A stretch of 64,000 nucleotides of DNA. Origin: Pyxicephalus adspersus (taxonomy: Eukaryota; Chordata; Amphibia; Anura; Pyxicephalidae). Each line of letters begins with the position of its first letter. Position 1 is the first letter of the stretch. The notes beneath the pieces are model-generated. The model did no database searches, was not told where the DNA came from, and worked only from the letters and a program-made list of their open reading frames with translations. Where the stretch lies: NCBI RefSeq assembly GCF_032062135.1, contig NC_092868.1, forward strand, positions 50,733,696 through 50,797,695. The letters run 5' to 3'. Shown here piece by piece: positions 37,429 through 50,823 of the stretch. The position numbers were made by a program, and so were the translations under genes.

Positions 37429-39943
37429 ACTGATGGAAGGTCAAAAATGTTACCAGCGCATCCATACTGTTACCCAGAGCCACCATCCCGGTAAAAGGGT
37501 AACTCTGTACAGGGCCCTGATCAAATAAGCTCGACTTTTGCAATGTTGGAACAATTAAAAATGGGGGAGGGGGACCTAGGAGTTTTACCTAGTGGAGGGC
37601 CCAGAAGTTCTAATGGTGATCTTGCTGGTACCAATCATAATGCTGTGCTAAAAACAAAATAAAACAAACTACGTCAAAGTTGTAACATGTTTTTGGTGTT
37701 GGACAATCTCTTGGCACCAAAATGTACATGACAAATGTGAGGGGTAATCAATGCCATCCACCAGCTAAATGTTTTCCTTTATTTTCAAACCCTTGCATTA
37801 AAACTGGAATTTGATTGGCTCCTGTGTACAGTCTGTTCTAACTCATGCTGACTCTTCCAGTAAAATGAACGCTGCATTAAATTATATTACCTTGACTGGA
37901 AGTCTCTATGTAGAGATCCGTTGTGTTTACTGCAAATATATATCGAGGCTTTGATTTTTGGTCCTGCGCTGATATATTTATTACAGCAAAAATAGTTTAT
38001 GTACCTATGGGGGCGAACTTCCTCCCAAAAAATCAAATCACAATTGTAATTAATTTTTGAACATAAAGCAAACATTGCTAATCTTCCCTTACACCGGTGA
38101 CCAGAGAGGCTTAAAATCCTTTTGTAAATTGATTTAACTGTTTTGGAAGTTTTTCAAACAAAATTTTGCCAGTTTATAAACAGCATTTGCAACAAGTGTA
38201 GTAAAAGATGTCCGGATGCAAAGAAGTTGCATTGGCAGCAGTGCTGGCTCAAAGGCCTAAATTGTACCAATATTGTACCAATTTTCTGGTAATGTGGAGA
38301 AGAGTTAAAGGATATAAAGAGCAAAAATCTAATATTTTGCAGCCTTATATATGGGGGCTGCATTAGTTTTTCTTTTGTTTTTTTTTTTGGAATAATACAT
38401 TTCTGCAAATACAGAAATACCTTTTGAAACTGACAGATTCAGCATTACGTCTTGTACACTTATCTGTTATCTGAAATAATTATATCCTATTTCTAAACAT
38501 TTTCTAAATATTTTGTGATGTACAATATACCCTTCCCTCCTTATGTAAGGGTGATGAGCCACGAGAGATATTTGTAGTCTAAATCAGGAGAGCAGAGTAG
38601 GGTGACAACATTGCTCCTCCATAAAATGACTGATTGAAATAGAAATGGGTGAATGAGGCTGGGCTTTGTTCATTCTGAGTTTGGTAAATGTTTTTTGAAA
38701 TTTGCCCAATCTTTTCAAGGCAAAACTATTGACACGGATCCCATGTTCACCATGCCCCTCACTTGGAGTCTGTTTTTAAAGTAAATAGAAGGCATTTCCA
38801 ATTGGCTGGTAGATGCCTGGGGAGGATTATGCCATGTTAAAATCCAGTACTGATAAGCAGTGAGCTAGGGTGCTCTCTTGTGCAAATCTGGACATTCTTG
38901 GGTGGATAATTGAAGTCTGGCCACCCATAATGTTTCTATTGGCCAGCAACTTTCCCTCATTCAATTTAGCAACCAATAGACATGGGCTGTGGCCAGGAAG
39001 CCATTTCTCATCTTTCAAGAGTCAAAATTTTTCTGACAGTGCAGGTTTTTGTCCTGCAGAGAATGCGGTAGCTAAAACAAAAGCTGCATGCAGATGCCTA
39101 GCAATGCCCCCTCCATGTCAATCTTTGACAAAAGTACACAAAGACTTTAAGGTGTCATTCTGCATAGACATAACTATACATCATTATTGCTGTTTCTGGA
39201 TGGACATTACTATGACTAGAAAAAGGCGTATTTCTCGTTTTGCTCTGACAGGAGGTGCAGGTGATTTGCGGCACAGAATAACAGCCTGGCACCCGCGTTC
39301 TTCCCGCTTTAAGCTTTGCTCAATCTTGATAAATACACTCTGGCACCAGAAACATTTCTATCATGTATTACATGTCTGAATGCCCCAGAATTCATGGATA
39401 TGCAACAGCCTTGTTTTCGCCTCTTAGGAAGTTGTTCTATTTTCACTGCCTTTGTTTGCAATTACATGCTCCAACGAGCCTGAGAGATATGAAGAAAAAT
39501 ATTACACAAATTGCAAATTGATAGATAGGAAGCCTATACGTATTTGATTCGTTTCTCCGTGTACACCACATCTTTCGCATGCCGGAGCCACAGTTCTGCG
39601 CTGTAGAACAAGCGGAGTGGAAGTATGAAAATGAGATTAGAGTAATAGGCGTGACGGCCTAGGAAAAAAAGGGCCTGCACTGCCCCTTTCTCCCAACTGG
39701 TTGTCACGTGTGAAGTTCTGGGTATGAAAAGGCAGTCCATTTTCTCAACAGTTATGTGTATAGGGAATCAATGCAAAAGACTCACATGAAACTCTCAGTG
39801 TAGGAAACCTAAAAACATTGCTGGGATGATGCCATGCAACTGACCGCCTGCACTTTAGAAAGGCAGAAAGATCACTACAGGATTGCAAAATGTTCCATTA
39901 CAAGGAATCAAAATATACAGTGAAATAAACTTAAAATGTGTTT
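37429..39943. other. No gene seen; longest open frame examined here
   Basis: The 169-codon frame at 38870-39379 (plus) has no recognisable domain, contains Cys- and His-rich scatter without a motif, and crosses from repeat-like sequence (38600-39050) into complex sequence (39130-39480). I do not call it a gene. 37545-37620 is related to 26210-26280. 37860-38080 and 39130-39480 are complex stretches of possible regulatory use. Confidence 0.4.
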
Positions 39944-39980
39944 TATATATATATATATTTATTTATTTATTTATTTACAT
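39944..39980. repeat. (TA)n/(ATTT)n simple repeat
   Basis: A short TA run followed by about six copies of ATTT. Confidence 0.9.
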
Positions 39981-40123
39981 ATATTGCACAACTATAGTAT
40001 ACTAAGTATAGAATGTCCTACAGCTGAATAGGTTGTCATTGAAAATTGCTGGGTGTAGAGGCTAAGATTTTGCTCATGGTCCAGGTGAATGGGAAAAATG
40101 CTGTCATACCGGTAACACTTATA

Positions 40124-40402
40124 CCTTTTTAAGCAGTTCCAGCAACAATTGTTTTTAGTTAACGTTTTGAAAAAAGTTCCAAGCCACATAAATAAAGTTT
40201 ACGGTTATGAGCACCCCTGGCAGTGTTATATGGTTTGTTCTAACTCTCGTAACTGGCATTTTTTTTGCTGTTATAGTTAGTGGAAACAACATATCTACAG
40301 AATCCATATGTAATAAAGCTATGGCATTGGGGAAGAGGGGGGATGTCTCAAAAACAAAAACACTTTGTTAATGTAAATAGCAGATTGCACCATATATGTA
40401 AA
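40124..40402 (+). repeat. Dispersed repeat family E, copy 1
   Basis: CCTTTTTAAGCAGTTCCAGC (40124-40143), CAGTGTTATATGGTTT (40221-40236) and GATTGCACCATATATGTA (about 40383-40400) match, in the same order and at similar spacing, 52051-52073, 52080-52095 and 52204-52220. The order is kept but the first spacer is about 70 bases longer here. The element class is not recognised. Confidence 0.55.
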
Positions 40403-40605
40403 TGTAGATATTGAATAGTTCCTCTTTAAGGCCTCTTAAACCTAAAACAACAGCTAACAAATAGAAATTCCCTGTACCATAAAAAGAATGCATAAATGGT
40501 GAATTTCTCATTCTCTGTACACCCTGGGGAACCTGAAAATACACATTTATATATATCATTAGTGGCTCTTTCCTAAGAAATATTTTTTTTCCATTTTTCT
40601 GTTCT

Positions 40606-40720
40606 TTTGAATATATATATCTATCTATATATATATATATAATATATATATGTATATATATAAAATCTTTTATCCCTTTTTAAGCTTTGGCTATATATGT
40701 ATATATATTTATATATATAA
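40606..40720. repeat. AT-rich simple sequence
   Basis: Interrupted TA and TATC runs in two clusters (about 40608-40662 and 40693-40720) separated by ordinary sequence. Confidence 0.85.
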
Positions 40721-43700
40721 TCTCTTGAGTAAAATATTGATTGATCAGGGTTCAGATAAGAGAATCTGTCATCTATTTATTATTTTTTCATGCCTATACC
40801 AGTGGAAGGTGATCTGAAATCGCCAACAGGGTAATGAAATGATCTCTGGGTATATATGCCTTTTCATCCTGTATCGCCTTGCCTGCAAAGTAAAGAATTC
40901 ATTAATTCCTGGAATTTATCTGGTATTACAAAGTGCTTAGAATATCCTCCACAATGCACCGACGTCTGTCAAAAGCTGACAGGCAAAAGTGTTGTCATTT
41001 GTATGTGGGGGAACTTCATGGCAGGTAATAGAAATGTATCAATATTTCTAAAAATATTCAAAATGCAGGTATAAATCCCATCTTGCAGACATTAATTAAA
41101 ATTTAATATTCAATGATTCAGCTATTTAGCATATAATACAGAGAAATGAAAGGCAGTCACCCTGTGCCAAGGAGGAATTTCGTGATCTCTCAAATATCTG
41201 TGGAAATGAGATATTTAGATTTATTTTATTTTGTAACTTTTTTTTTGGTTGCAAAAGAAAGTTTTAAACATGTTAAAAATAATATTCTTGTTTAGGAGAA
41301 AGCTCTAATGATGGTATTTCAATGCTATTTCAATTTGTTTTTGTTTTATGCATTTAAACACTTGTTCATTTTATTTTTTCTATATATTTTTATTTACAAT
41401 TAGGCATTGAAATTGAAAAGTGACACAAAAGTCGCAGCCTGGTATTGTTTTTTGATGGGAAAAGTACAGCAGAGATTGTTTGCTTTTCGACTTTCTCTCT
41501 TTAAAAAAAAGGTTGAAAAAAGCTTTTATAATCCTGCAATTTATAGACCACTCCACCCTCAAAAGCGACCAAAAAATCCTTATTCTCTCTTTCCCCTTGG
41601 CTTAAATGCTTTTACTGAAATAGCAACATTTTTGCTAAATGTCCTGATTTTTCACCAAAATTTTGATAAAATTTTTAATTTTACTCATCCTTATTGTCAA
41701 CTTGGGTAGGATAAGAGATAAAAAGAGTTATCAAATCACGACGGGTGAATAGGTCCTGTATAGGTCAAAACCAGCCACAGCAATTCACCGGACCCCAAAA
41801 TAAACGCACCGCCTAAAAGTTGCGCTAAAAACACACTATTGGCTCCCTTAAAATTCACTTACACTTTGCTCTAAAAAAGCACTCATGACCTCAGTAAAAT
41901 AATCCGGAGTTTGCCCTTGTTTGTGACGGAATGAATCAGCCACATTGTTTTATATATGTCTCATTTCTTTCCGTGCAGAAAAAGGGCTGCCTTGTCGTTT
42001 TTATTTTTCTGCATTTTCCAAAAGTGATTGGGGAAATACAGCCTATAATCACAAGACTGGCTCTGCAAACATCATAAAGATGATTATGTGGACTGAGCCA
42101 ATTTTCCCCGTGTCAGCTGCACTTTATGATTTCTTGGATTACATATATTTGTTAAAACAACATGACAAAAACCCAGGCGCTGTTTAGATGCAAACTAGCA
42201 GAACAAGGACTGGAGATTGAGTATCAGGCATAATTAAAATGTTAAAAGGCACACAGTGATCTTAAAGAATATGTCCTGGAATGATTCTGTAGAAAGAGGC
42301 TGAAATGTGCTTTTTTTATTAAGGCTTCAGATAAAGGAAAGCTTGTTGTGGGAGAACTATGTAACCCGTCATAATCTATTAAAGTGCTAGCTGCCTTCCC
42401 CTAATTGACTCACTGACTTACTAAGGACTAAGCTACACGGGCTATCCTATAGTAGATGAAAATGTATTTTTATTATTTTCAGCATTTTTCATCCTTTTGT
42501 GCAACTTAGTGCTGCTCTTTTCCCAAACCCTCTTTCAGTCACATATTGTCACAATGCTGTGCATCAGCAGATGTGCCAACTAACTTTCCACAGGCTAACT
42601 GCTGTCAGGATTCTGGTCTAGATCTATGATGCACCTTTTGCTGTAGACTAGCTTCACTAGCTAGTGGTTGACCATATGTGTGTAATGCTAGTTGGCACTT
42701 ACACTTGTGGGGTCCACCATGATTATGGCAAAATGAACATTTTGGACCCCAGTTGGATGACGGTTGCCAAATCATACCAGGAGGTTTTGAACAAAACTTG
42801 CAAAATAAAAGAAGGCATACTCACCTTTCCATGCCACCAGAAGTCCGCTGGGAAACCAACACTTCTTGGAGATTCTAGTGCTTGGTTCCACTCACAATCC
42901 TCTACATAGGAGATTTCCTGACATAGAAATTGGTAGGAGGAAACAGATGTGGGGAAGCAAGGTGATCAACATTCATAAAATTGTCAGTTTCCCAGCAAGA
43001 TTCAATGTTTTTTTTTGAATAGGGCAGCTTTCTGGTAGTGTGGGAGTTGGGAAGGTAAGTTATCAATCTCCCCTATCTCCATATATACCATTTTGATATT
43101 AATGTGCTATGCCTGCAAATGGCATAAAGAACTATTCTTTAAAAGGATCTATAGATGGACCCTTTACAGCTTTATCAAATATATTTGTAAATGACAGGTT
43201 TACTTTACTTCCAACCCAAGAGATTAGCTCAAGAAAGATTAAGATCTCACTGTGTACAAACACTGTATCAACCCCTTTCATTTCCATTGATTGCCGCTTA
43301 TTAAAGCAAGAGAAAAAACTGCACAAACTTGCCAATAAACGTTCCCGTGGGTTCGGATTTCCATGGCAGCCACCCAAAATTTTTATTATTTTCGAAGCAC
43401 ACGCTACATTCATTCCAAAGTCCTACATAGAGCTGACATTTCAGCAAACCAAATGCACATCTGGCCCCGAGTTCATGGCAAGAAAAATCAAATGTCCCAA
43501 ATGTTTCTATTGACTGGGTCATTTCTCAATAATATAAAAAAAACACTCCGAGAGCGTCCTGAAAAAGCGAAATCTCAACTGTCAAGACCTGAAAAGTTAC
43601 ACTGTTGATATATAAACTCCTGTTTATTGCTATTTCAGTATTTAACGGTTTATTAGATTGAGTCAGGTCATTAAGAATGATCAACAGTCGGACTCTCTCG

Positions 43701-44929
43701 ATAGGAGCTGCACGTTTGGCTTGTGTCGTTCCATTTGTAAACTGTAATAAGCTGGGCACTGCTGGGCAATTCTGGAAACTGTTCTGAGATCTGACATTGC
43801 TGAAAAGGACATTGGTGGAGAAAGAAATGCTGCAGACATTTTAAAGGGAACTTCTACTGTCAGAAATACTCAGGCTAAGACAGCTGATACCTCTTTTCAG
43901 GTCTTGTTTAGTATAAGAAGACCAGGTTCACATTTGCCCATTGTCCTGTTGTCTTCATAGCCTTGCAATTTATATGGACATGTGTTGTGTTAAGCCAGAT
44001 TCCTTTTGAATAGGCTACCAATGCACCCTGGCATGGTTGGAACCATGCTAACTAAAGCTAACTATTTTTTAAGAGCGCATCATGCGATGAGTTGCCTTAG
44101 TACTAGAGGTGCTATTCAAAATAATAGTGTGAAAGTCACCAATGGATGTAATTCTGAAGGTTGGGGAGTATTTTGGGTGAGTGATAGTAACAGGAACCTG
44201 AGTCAGTAAAAATAAGCCTTTAGGTTTTTTTTATTTAGGAAGCGAAAATGAGTAAGGGTGCCACACAAAATAACGTAGAGTTTGAAAGTTACAATTTAAT
44301 ACATTTCTGGAGCCAGTCTGTACACCCTTCATCGAGTTTATAATCTTCCGATCCAAAAAAATGGTGGATACTATTTGGAATATATTACATATGATAGAAT
44401 AAATCTCAGACTCTATGTTCTTTGGTGTTCTGTCCTTTTATCTACATTTCCTAAACTCCCTCATAGATGCCCAGACATGCTTTTCTGTTTCCAAGCACAC
44501 CCTAACTATTTATTAAAAGCAACCTCCTCCTCCTAAACCTCACTGGGTTAATGCTGTTCCCTAAGGGGAACTCTATTCGCTCTCTGGCAATCATTGTCAC
44601 TGAAACAAAATTGTGGATTTAGCATTCTGTTAGGCTCAAGTTTAGTAATCAACTCCATTATGTTGGCACCAGAGTGCTAGGTACTAAAGACTGAAGCTCC
44701 TCACACTTGTCAGGAGATGCAGATTATACTTGTCCATAAATGTCACAGATTAATTTAATATTACATGCTTAGCTGTGAAACATTTTCCTCACTTCCATCT
44801 TTCCCTAATACTCTCTCTTATAATGAGGCTGGGGTAAGCAAGCAAGTACAACCATGCAACTTTATTACCACAGGGTTACTTAAATGCTGCATAAAAGGAG
44901 GCACTATACTTAGCTACCCAGAAGTCAAT

Positions 44930-45151
44930 GGGCCCGATTTATTTAAGCTCTCCAGGGCTAGAGAGGATACACTTCATTGGTGAATATGGGTGATCCAGCA
45001 AACCGGGAATGAATTTTTAAAATTCTTTTGTTATTTGTAAGAAAATGCTTTCAATCCTTGACCAGATCCATTCCAGGTTTTTTTGATCACCCAGGTTCAC
45101 TAATAAAAATGTATCCTCTCCAGTCTTGGGGAGCTTTAATAAATCAGGCCC
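44930..45151. mobile_element. Palindromic MITE family A, complete copy 7
   Basis: Begins GGGCCCGATTTATTTAAGCT and ends CTTTAATAAATCAGGCCC. The arms pair along nearly their full length, with TGATCCAGCAAACCGGGAAT against ATTCCAGGTTTTTTTGATCA. The internal loop is TTTTGTTATTTGTAAG. Confidence 0.88.
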
Positions 45152-45454
45152 AATGTCCTTAAATGTTGCTGAATTAATGCTCTTTGGTTGCTGTAGGTGT
45201 TCTCCTGCCCCTATCATCATATACAATGATTTCTCCTGGTGGCTCCTATATCACAGCAGAAAGCACCGCCCTGTGGGAGAAACCATTATGTGTGGCAGGT
45301 GGAGCAGGTATTTAAGTCATCTGACCATGAAGCATTGAAGCAGCAGCATTTAAAGGGATTTACCACCTGAAACCAGAAGGGTATGTATAAAGCCTCCTAT
45401 TTTTCCAGTGCTGATTATTTATTTAAGTAACCCCGAAGAATGATAATACTGTAC

Positions 45455-45500
<46 letters not shown>

Positions 45501-48027
45501 ATACATATAATCCAAATACAGTATATATTCCTATATATCTCAGGCACAATGCTGCTGCCAATGCACAGGCAGCCATCAGATTCTATGTCATATTTGCAGA
45601 CATCCTCTTAAATAATCAGATTAGCCTTGCAGAATGTATTTAGTGGGTAATGTGCTTGTCACAGATCCAGTTTGCTGCGACAACCTCGATTGAACAGCAG
45701 CGTTTAAAAAATTCAGGAAATTATAATTTTAAAATAAGCATTTGTCTATAGGAAAAGCGCTGTGAGGAATTTTAAAAGCAGAGCCTTGTGCAAATGAGGT
45801 GTAGTTTCCAATGAGGAAGATAACTTAATTTATTGGTTGAAGAACCCGTTCTAATGAGGCAAAGTGAGAGATGGAACGCCAAAAAAAAAAACACAAAGGG
45901 GGAAAATGAGGATAAACTGGTCAAATGCTTGAAATTCAGGCCGTGTTAGAGCGTCTGTTTTCCAGTCTAACTTTAAAGGGAACCTGTCTTTTAAAAATAC
46001 ATAGGCTGTCAGTGGCTTATTACAGAAACAGGAATACATGCACCTCAATCTGCCTTTCTTTGTTGAAGGATGGATTTATATTTGTTAGGGTATCATTCAG
46101 GATCTGCATTGAGATGCTGGCTCAGAGAAGACACAATCCTGTAAGTCCTGTAAGTGGGCTGTAGCTTCCCTGTTGATGATAAATGCAAAAATAGATAATC
46201 CCAATACGGTATGTGAGCTAAACTATTCTGTTCTAAAATCAGATTATATGCAACATGTTCATTCAGTGTTCATCACTCCTTGAGTGGACCAAAATACAGT
46301 ACAATATTGAATGGAAATGATAGGAAAAAAGGATAACATTATTTGAATTACAATTAGGTTTTCTTGATTTACCAATCATGGGACATGGAATAAAAATGGA
46401 AACCTTTACTTCTCTATAGTCTGTATATAAAAATAAAAAGGCAGGTACTCTTTAAGAAAAGTTTAAACAGGAATATTTGAATACAAAATATAGGATCTGA
46501 AAGCTTGCATCGACCTTCAAAGCAACTTGCGGGTTTTATTGATAATCTCAGCAAAGACGCAACTGACAAATGGCTTGATAGCTGAGAAAGCCAAACAATG
46601 GGCCAATAGAGAGGAGCATGAGCGGGATTTAATTGAATTTCTTTTCTTTTTTTGTGAAGGAACTGGTTTGACCCCTAGAAAGTGCTACAAGACATGTAAA
46701 GGAGATCGTTGACTGAAGTTGTATGAATTCTAATGCACTGGATTACCATATAACTTTTTATTGAACTTGAAGTTGTTTTTTAAATTATAATTGTGGTAAC
46801 GTCACATGTCTAGCGTGAAGCTATCGTTCAGGGGTTTTGTGGGACCGAGGACTTCCATCACGAGTAATTTCCTGTTTATGAGTGAGAGAACGAACACTCT
46901 ACTGCTAGATTCATCTTTTATCAATAAAAAGATATCTTTGAGCCCTATTCAGTAACTTGGTCCATGATGTCTTTTGCAGAAAGTAGAAAGGAATTCCTCA
47001 GTCTTCTCCATCCACCAAACACCACAACGCTTCAACTTTCACTTTGCCAAGGTAATGATTGCAGAGTAAACAGCTTAAACTCCTTTAGTAAATCAACCCC
47101 ATTCTATGGCCACTAAGATCTTTTAGAAAGTGTATTGGCTAAGGTATCCAATGCTGGGCCCAACAAGGCTATTGGAACATCCAATGGGTAACTCAAAGCA
47201 TAGTCAATCAGAACATTGCAAGGTAGGTGACAACCAAGAATTTATTTAATAATTTATTTACAGTGTAAGAATATATGTCATTCCAAAAATGCAATTTACC
47301 ATAATCCACTTCTTCCAAAATATACTATAGCTAAATGATAATGTTTGATGGTTTCCCAATGAGCATCAATAATATTCTCTCCCCATCCAGCCATACTTTT
47401 CCCTTGAGCAATCATAAGACGGCGGTAAGCCTTTAAACAAACGCAACCAGTTTTACCAATAGTCTCATCATTCAAATGCGTTTTACTGCACGGTACCGTA
47501 AGAGAGATGTAGCCTGTGGGTCAGATTTACGTTTGTTTTTCCATATTTACAATTTGTTTTCAGCTAGATTTTCAGAGCTCACAAAAGGTTGAAGCGACAG
47601 ACTATAAACAGCACGTACAACATTACAAACCTCACCAGGCAAAAGCACAGTGAACTGTGAAATTCTGTTGACAGCCTGGATTGCTGACTTGTTTTTTTCT
47701 CTTCGTCTACTTCTATCAACTTGGGACTTTGAAAATCTTTTTTTTTTTTTTCTAGGAAAGAATGGCAGGCAATGTGTTGGGCAGGTAAAACTATAATAGA
47801 CAAGATTATATGTTTCAATGTCTGCTTTGTAAAAATGTCCAAACACTGATTCTGTGGGTTGAAAAGAAAAAAACAAAACAAAAAGATAAGAGTAGACTTG
47901 AACTGTAGAGGTGATATTTAAGCATATCGAATCCCAAGAACCTAAATGTAATATATTACAGCATATCAATGCTTAGATATGGTGACTGCTTTAGATTTAC
48001 ATGGTGATCCTGCCAGTATCACTCTAC
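45152..48027. other. No gene seen; complex stretches and an AT run
   Basis: 45590-46010 and 46490-46960 are complex, repeat-free stretches. A frame of 61 codons at 46527-46712 and one of 140 codons at 47547-47969 (minus) have no recognised domain. A T-tract lies at about 47738-47752. Confidence 0.4.
45458..45495. repeat. (AT)n microsatellite
   Basis: About 19 TA dinucleotides, uninterrupted, followed by GTAGTATACATATAATCC. Confidence 0.95.
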
Positions 48028-48372
48028 TTTATTATTAATTAATATTTATAGAACACCAACATATTACACAGCACTTTACAGTCCATTATCTATATCTATC
48101 CCTCAAAGAGGCTCACAATGTAATGTGTCCACCATAGTCATATGGCATTAACACAGTCTAAGGCTAATTGTTGAGGAAAGACAATTCTCCTAACTGCATT
48201 TTTTGGGATGTGGGAGGAAACTTCCCTTCCCTTGAGTGCTCAGAGGAATCCCATGCAGACACAGGGAGTATATAAAAACTCTTTGAGGATATAGTTCTGG
48301 CTGAGGTTTTATTCTGTGACTTAGAGCTGCAAAGGCCAGTGTGCTAACCACTAAGCCAACTATGCTGTCCAT
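48028..48372 (-). mobile_element. tRNA-like SINE family, full-length minus-strand copy
   Basis: Contains the tail AACATATTACACAGCACTTT, GGCTCACAATGTAATGTG, CCTAACTGCATTTTTTGGG and GATGTGGGAGGAAAC. On the minus strand there is an A-box-like TGGCTTAGTGG (plus 48348-48358). The sequence at 48225-48300 has small insertions relative to the other copies. The 60-codon frame inside is not a gene. Confidence 0.85.
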
Positions 48373-48785
48373 TGCTTGATTATTGTATTGTATCTATTGA
48401 AGAATTGCATTGCCGTTCTAGGCTCCTGACTTGGTCTACAAAGACCTTCTTCTCTTCAAATCTCCCTTTGATATGAAGTAGGTGTTTAATTTTTCACAGA
48501 AGTTATCCTCAAGTATTGATTTAGAAGTTAAAAACGTCCTGCTCAATATACTCACCTACTGTTCACCAGACATTTTGGTTACAGTGTGTCATTATGGGCT
48601 CATCCTGCAGGTCCCTTGTGTCAATAAGTATTAGTGGGCCATGACCCAACATTTCTATGGTTTCTGCCTTGCACAGGTATGTAGCATTTTTATGGCACCA
48701 CTGGGTCCTTTTATTAGGAATTCAAATTCCAATGTGCCCTTTGTTTTGGGATGTCAAGAAACAGCATGTTGCTGATTTGAAACCC
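48373..48785. other. No gene seen
   Basis: Leads into a decayed tandem array. GGTATGTAGCATTTTTATGG near 48676 may be an outlying, very diverged unit. Confidence 0.4.
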
Positions 48786-49565
48786 CAAGTATCAGTTTGC
48801 CATTGTTTTGGGTGTGTAAAAGTCAATATTCTGTAACTCCAGGTATTGGTATGTTGTCGATCTGGATCCCCACGCACCATTGTCCTAGGCACTTTCCTGT
48901 GTATCATTAGTATGGAAATTTTTGTTTATGTGTGCTTTTTTTCAGGAGGTTGTCTTAAGTGTTGGTATGCTATTGAGCTGGAACCCCAATTGCCAACAGG
49001 TTATTTTCTCTAAAACCAAGATGCTGATATTTCATTTTACTAGGATACTAAGTGTTGAAGTGTCATTGTTGTAGGCCCCCAATTAAAGCGGTGTTTCACC
49101 ATAATGGCTAGTACCTAGAGCAGCAGGGGTACAGCAATACAATGTGCAAATTTTTGGAACTTTTCCTTATTTTGTTGCCCTCTGTTAGATATTTGAGACC
49201 AAACCCAGTCAGTGCAGTAGACGTCCAATGACTTCTTGTAATTCTGAAAACACAAATCCATCTTTGCTTTCCTTTTTCTGTACAGTTGGAATGTAAAAAA
49301 CAGACTATGCCTCCAGTATGAAATTCTAGCATTATTTACTAAAATAATCAAGACACAAGTAGAACTTGTTCAAAAGACATCATTATACTTGTGTGCCTAG
49401 AAGAGCAAGAGGTCTGAATATGGCCTTTTGTCCAAGTAATATTTTGTCATTGTTTTATGACCTCAAGTGTTGGTTTGTCATCAAAATTGCACCCCAATTA
49501 TAAGCTTTTTATGTTTTGGGACTCCAGATGTCAGTGTATCATTGCTCCGGGCCTCACTTTTCAGA
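48786..49565. repeat. Cryptic decayed tandem array, interrupted
   Basis: Units approximate AAGTGTTGGTATGTCATTG, then TCTGG and CCCCAATT. They can be followed at about 48786 (AGTATCAGTTTGCCATTG), 48836 (ACTCCAGGTATTGGTATG), 48953 (CTTAAGTGTTGGTATGC), 49048 (ACTAAGTGTTGAAGTGTC), 49463 (CAAGTGTTGGTTTGTCATC) and 49523 (CCAGATGTCAGTGTATCATT). Spacing is irregular, roughly 50-60 bases or twice that. 49090-49430 lacks the unit and looks like an insertion or a region decayed beyond recognition. The alignment was made by eye. Confidence 0.55.
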
Positions 49566-49600
49566 ACTTCATTTTTTCAAGGCATGAGTTGTTAATATGT

Positions 49601-50525
49601 AACTCTTCTTTGGGCTAGAATGATTACCATACCAAATCAGTTGCAAATGAAATGATCAGAATGTTCCTACGTCTACCATCTTGTATATCAATGGACTGTA
49701 CCATGATATGACTAACCAGAATCCTAGAACATTAAACATTTCACAACATTAAAAGTTCTTTAACTCAATCACCACCTGCAGCAGAATGAAATGTTCCCAA
49801 AAACCCAAATCTATATGACAAATGCCATATATTAAACTTATCACATAAGCTCCTAGCTATGGTTCTGGAACTGCGCTTCAGATGAAGCCTGAAACTTGTT
49901 TAATAATGAATTAAATACCGACAAGGAAGCAAAGTGAATTTATAGGGAAAATCCGCAGGAAAAAAAAAAAAGAAGTACAGTTAAGCTTTACAAAATCTGA
50001 ACAGTTGTGAGGATGAAAAATGAAGTACAATGATAATGTCTTCTATGCACAGTAAGTTTCATGGCAAACACCACTCAGAATGCTTCAGACACAGAACACA
50101 GAGCAACTAAACAGCAAAATGGGCCATTCCAATAATCTAATTCAGCAGACAACATCAGAATGAGAATGCATGAATGAGAAAACCAATTACAGCTGCAGAG
50201 AGTTATGACCAAGGAAGTCATTAGAATGAGTAGCATCTTAAAAGGCAGTACAGAATGTATTGTTGCGAGCCAGCTTTGCATCTGAATGTCTGTAGAGTTT
50301 TGACGGTTGCCTACAAACTTTGCTACTAGTCTTTCAGAAGATCCGCAGCGGCTACATTCTTTGAGCCTTAAAGTTAAACTAAGTTTTCATTGTTGTTGGT
50401 GAGCTTTTGCCATGGCCAGCATTATGCACAACATACTTGTTAATTATAGCCCGCACTTACATTTTCCTAAGTGCCCTACAGGGATGACAGGTCCAGGAAT
50501 CTGCTTCCATTGAAGTGACTAGGAA
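49601..50525. other. No gene seen
   Basis: Unassigned AT-rich DNA up to a SINE-like copy. Frames under 70 codons. Confidence 0.5.
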
Positions 50526-50823
50526 GCATGGTTGGCTCAGTAGTTAGCACTCTTGCCTTTGCAGCACTAGATCATACCTTCGAGCCTTGGCCAGGTCACC
50601 ATAAAGAGTTTGTATGTTCTCCCTGTGTGTGGGTGGGTTTCCTCCGGGTGTTCTGTTTTCCTCCCCCAGTTAAGTTAGTTGGCTTTCGATCAAAAAATTG
50701 CCCTTATACTACATTAATGACATTGGATTGTGAGCCCCTTTGATGGACAGTTATTAATATTACAAAGGACTTTTTAAAGTGCTGAGTAAAATGTTGGTGC
50801 CTTTTAATTACTAGACAATAATA
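50526..50823 (+). mobile_element. tRNA-like SINE family, plus-strand copy
   Basis: Starts GCATGGTTGGCTCAGTAGTT, with the A box at 50533-50543. It continues through CTTGCCTTTGCAGCACTAG, a degraded B box (CCTTCGAGCCT), TTTCCTCCGGGTGTTCTG, GGATTGTGAGCCCCTTTG and a damaged tail. The 71-codon frame inside is incidental. Confidence 0.85.

Larger units (their letters stand above)
39981..44929. other. No gene seen; complex non-coding stretches
   Basis: Apart from the repeat at 40124-40402 and AT-rich simple sequence at 40606-40720, two stretches stand out. These are 41380-41930 (open frame of 100 codons, plus) and 43090-43780 (frames of 134 codons plus and 93 codons minus). Both are repeat-free and moderately CpG-bearing. 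I recognise no domain or splice structure. Long overlapping frames on both strands argue for low stop density by composition, not coding. Confidence 0.35.

Noticed and set aside
38870..39379. 169-codon open frame on the plus strand, the longest in the window
   Set aside because: No domain, no splice context, and it crosses a border between two different sequence textures. A frame of this length can occur by chance in 64 kb read in six frames.
46527..46712. 61-codon frame considered as an exon
   Set aside because: It reads like protein at first sight, but no acceptor or donor fits its borders and no family is recognised.
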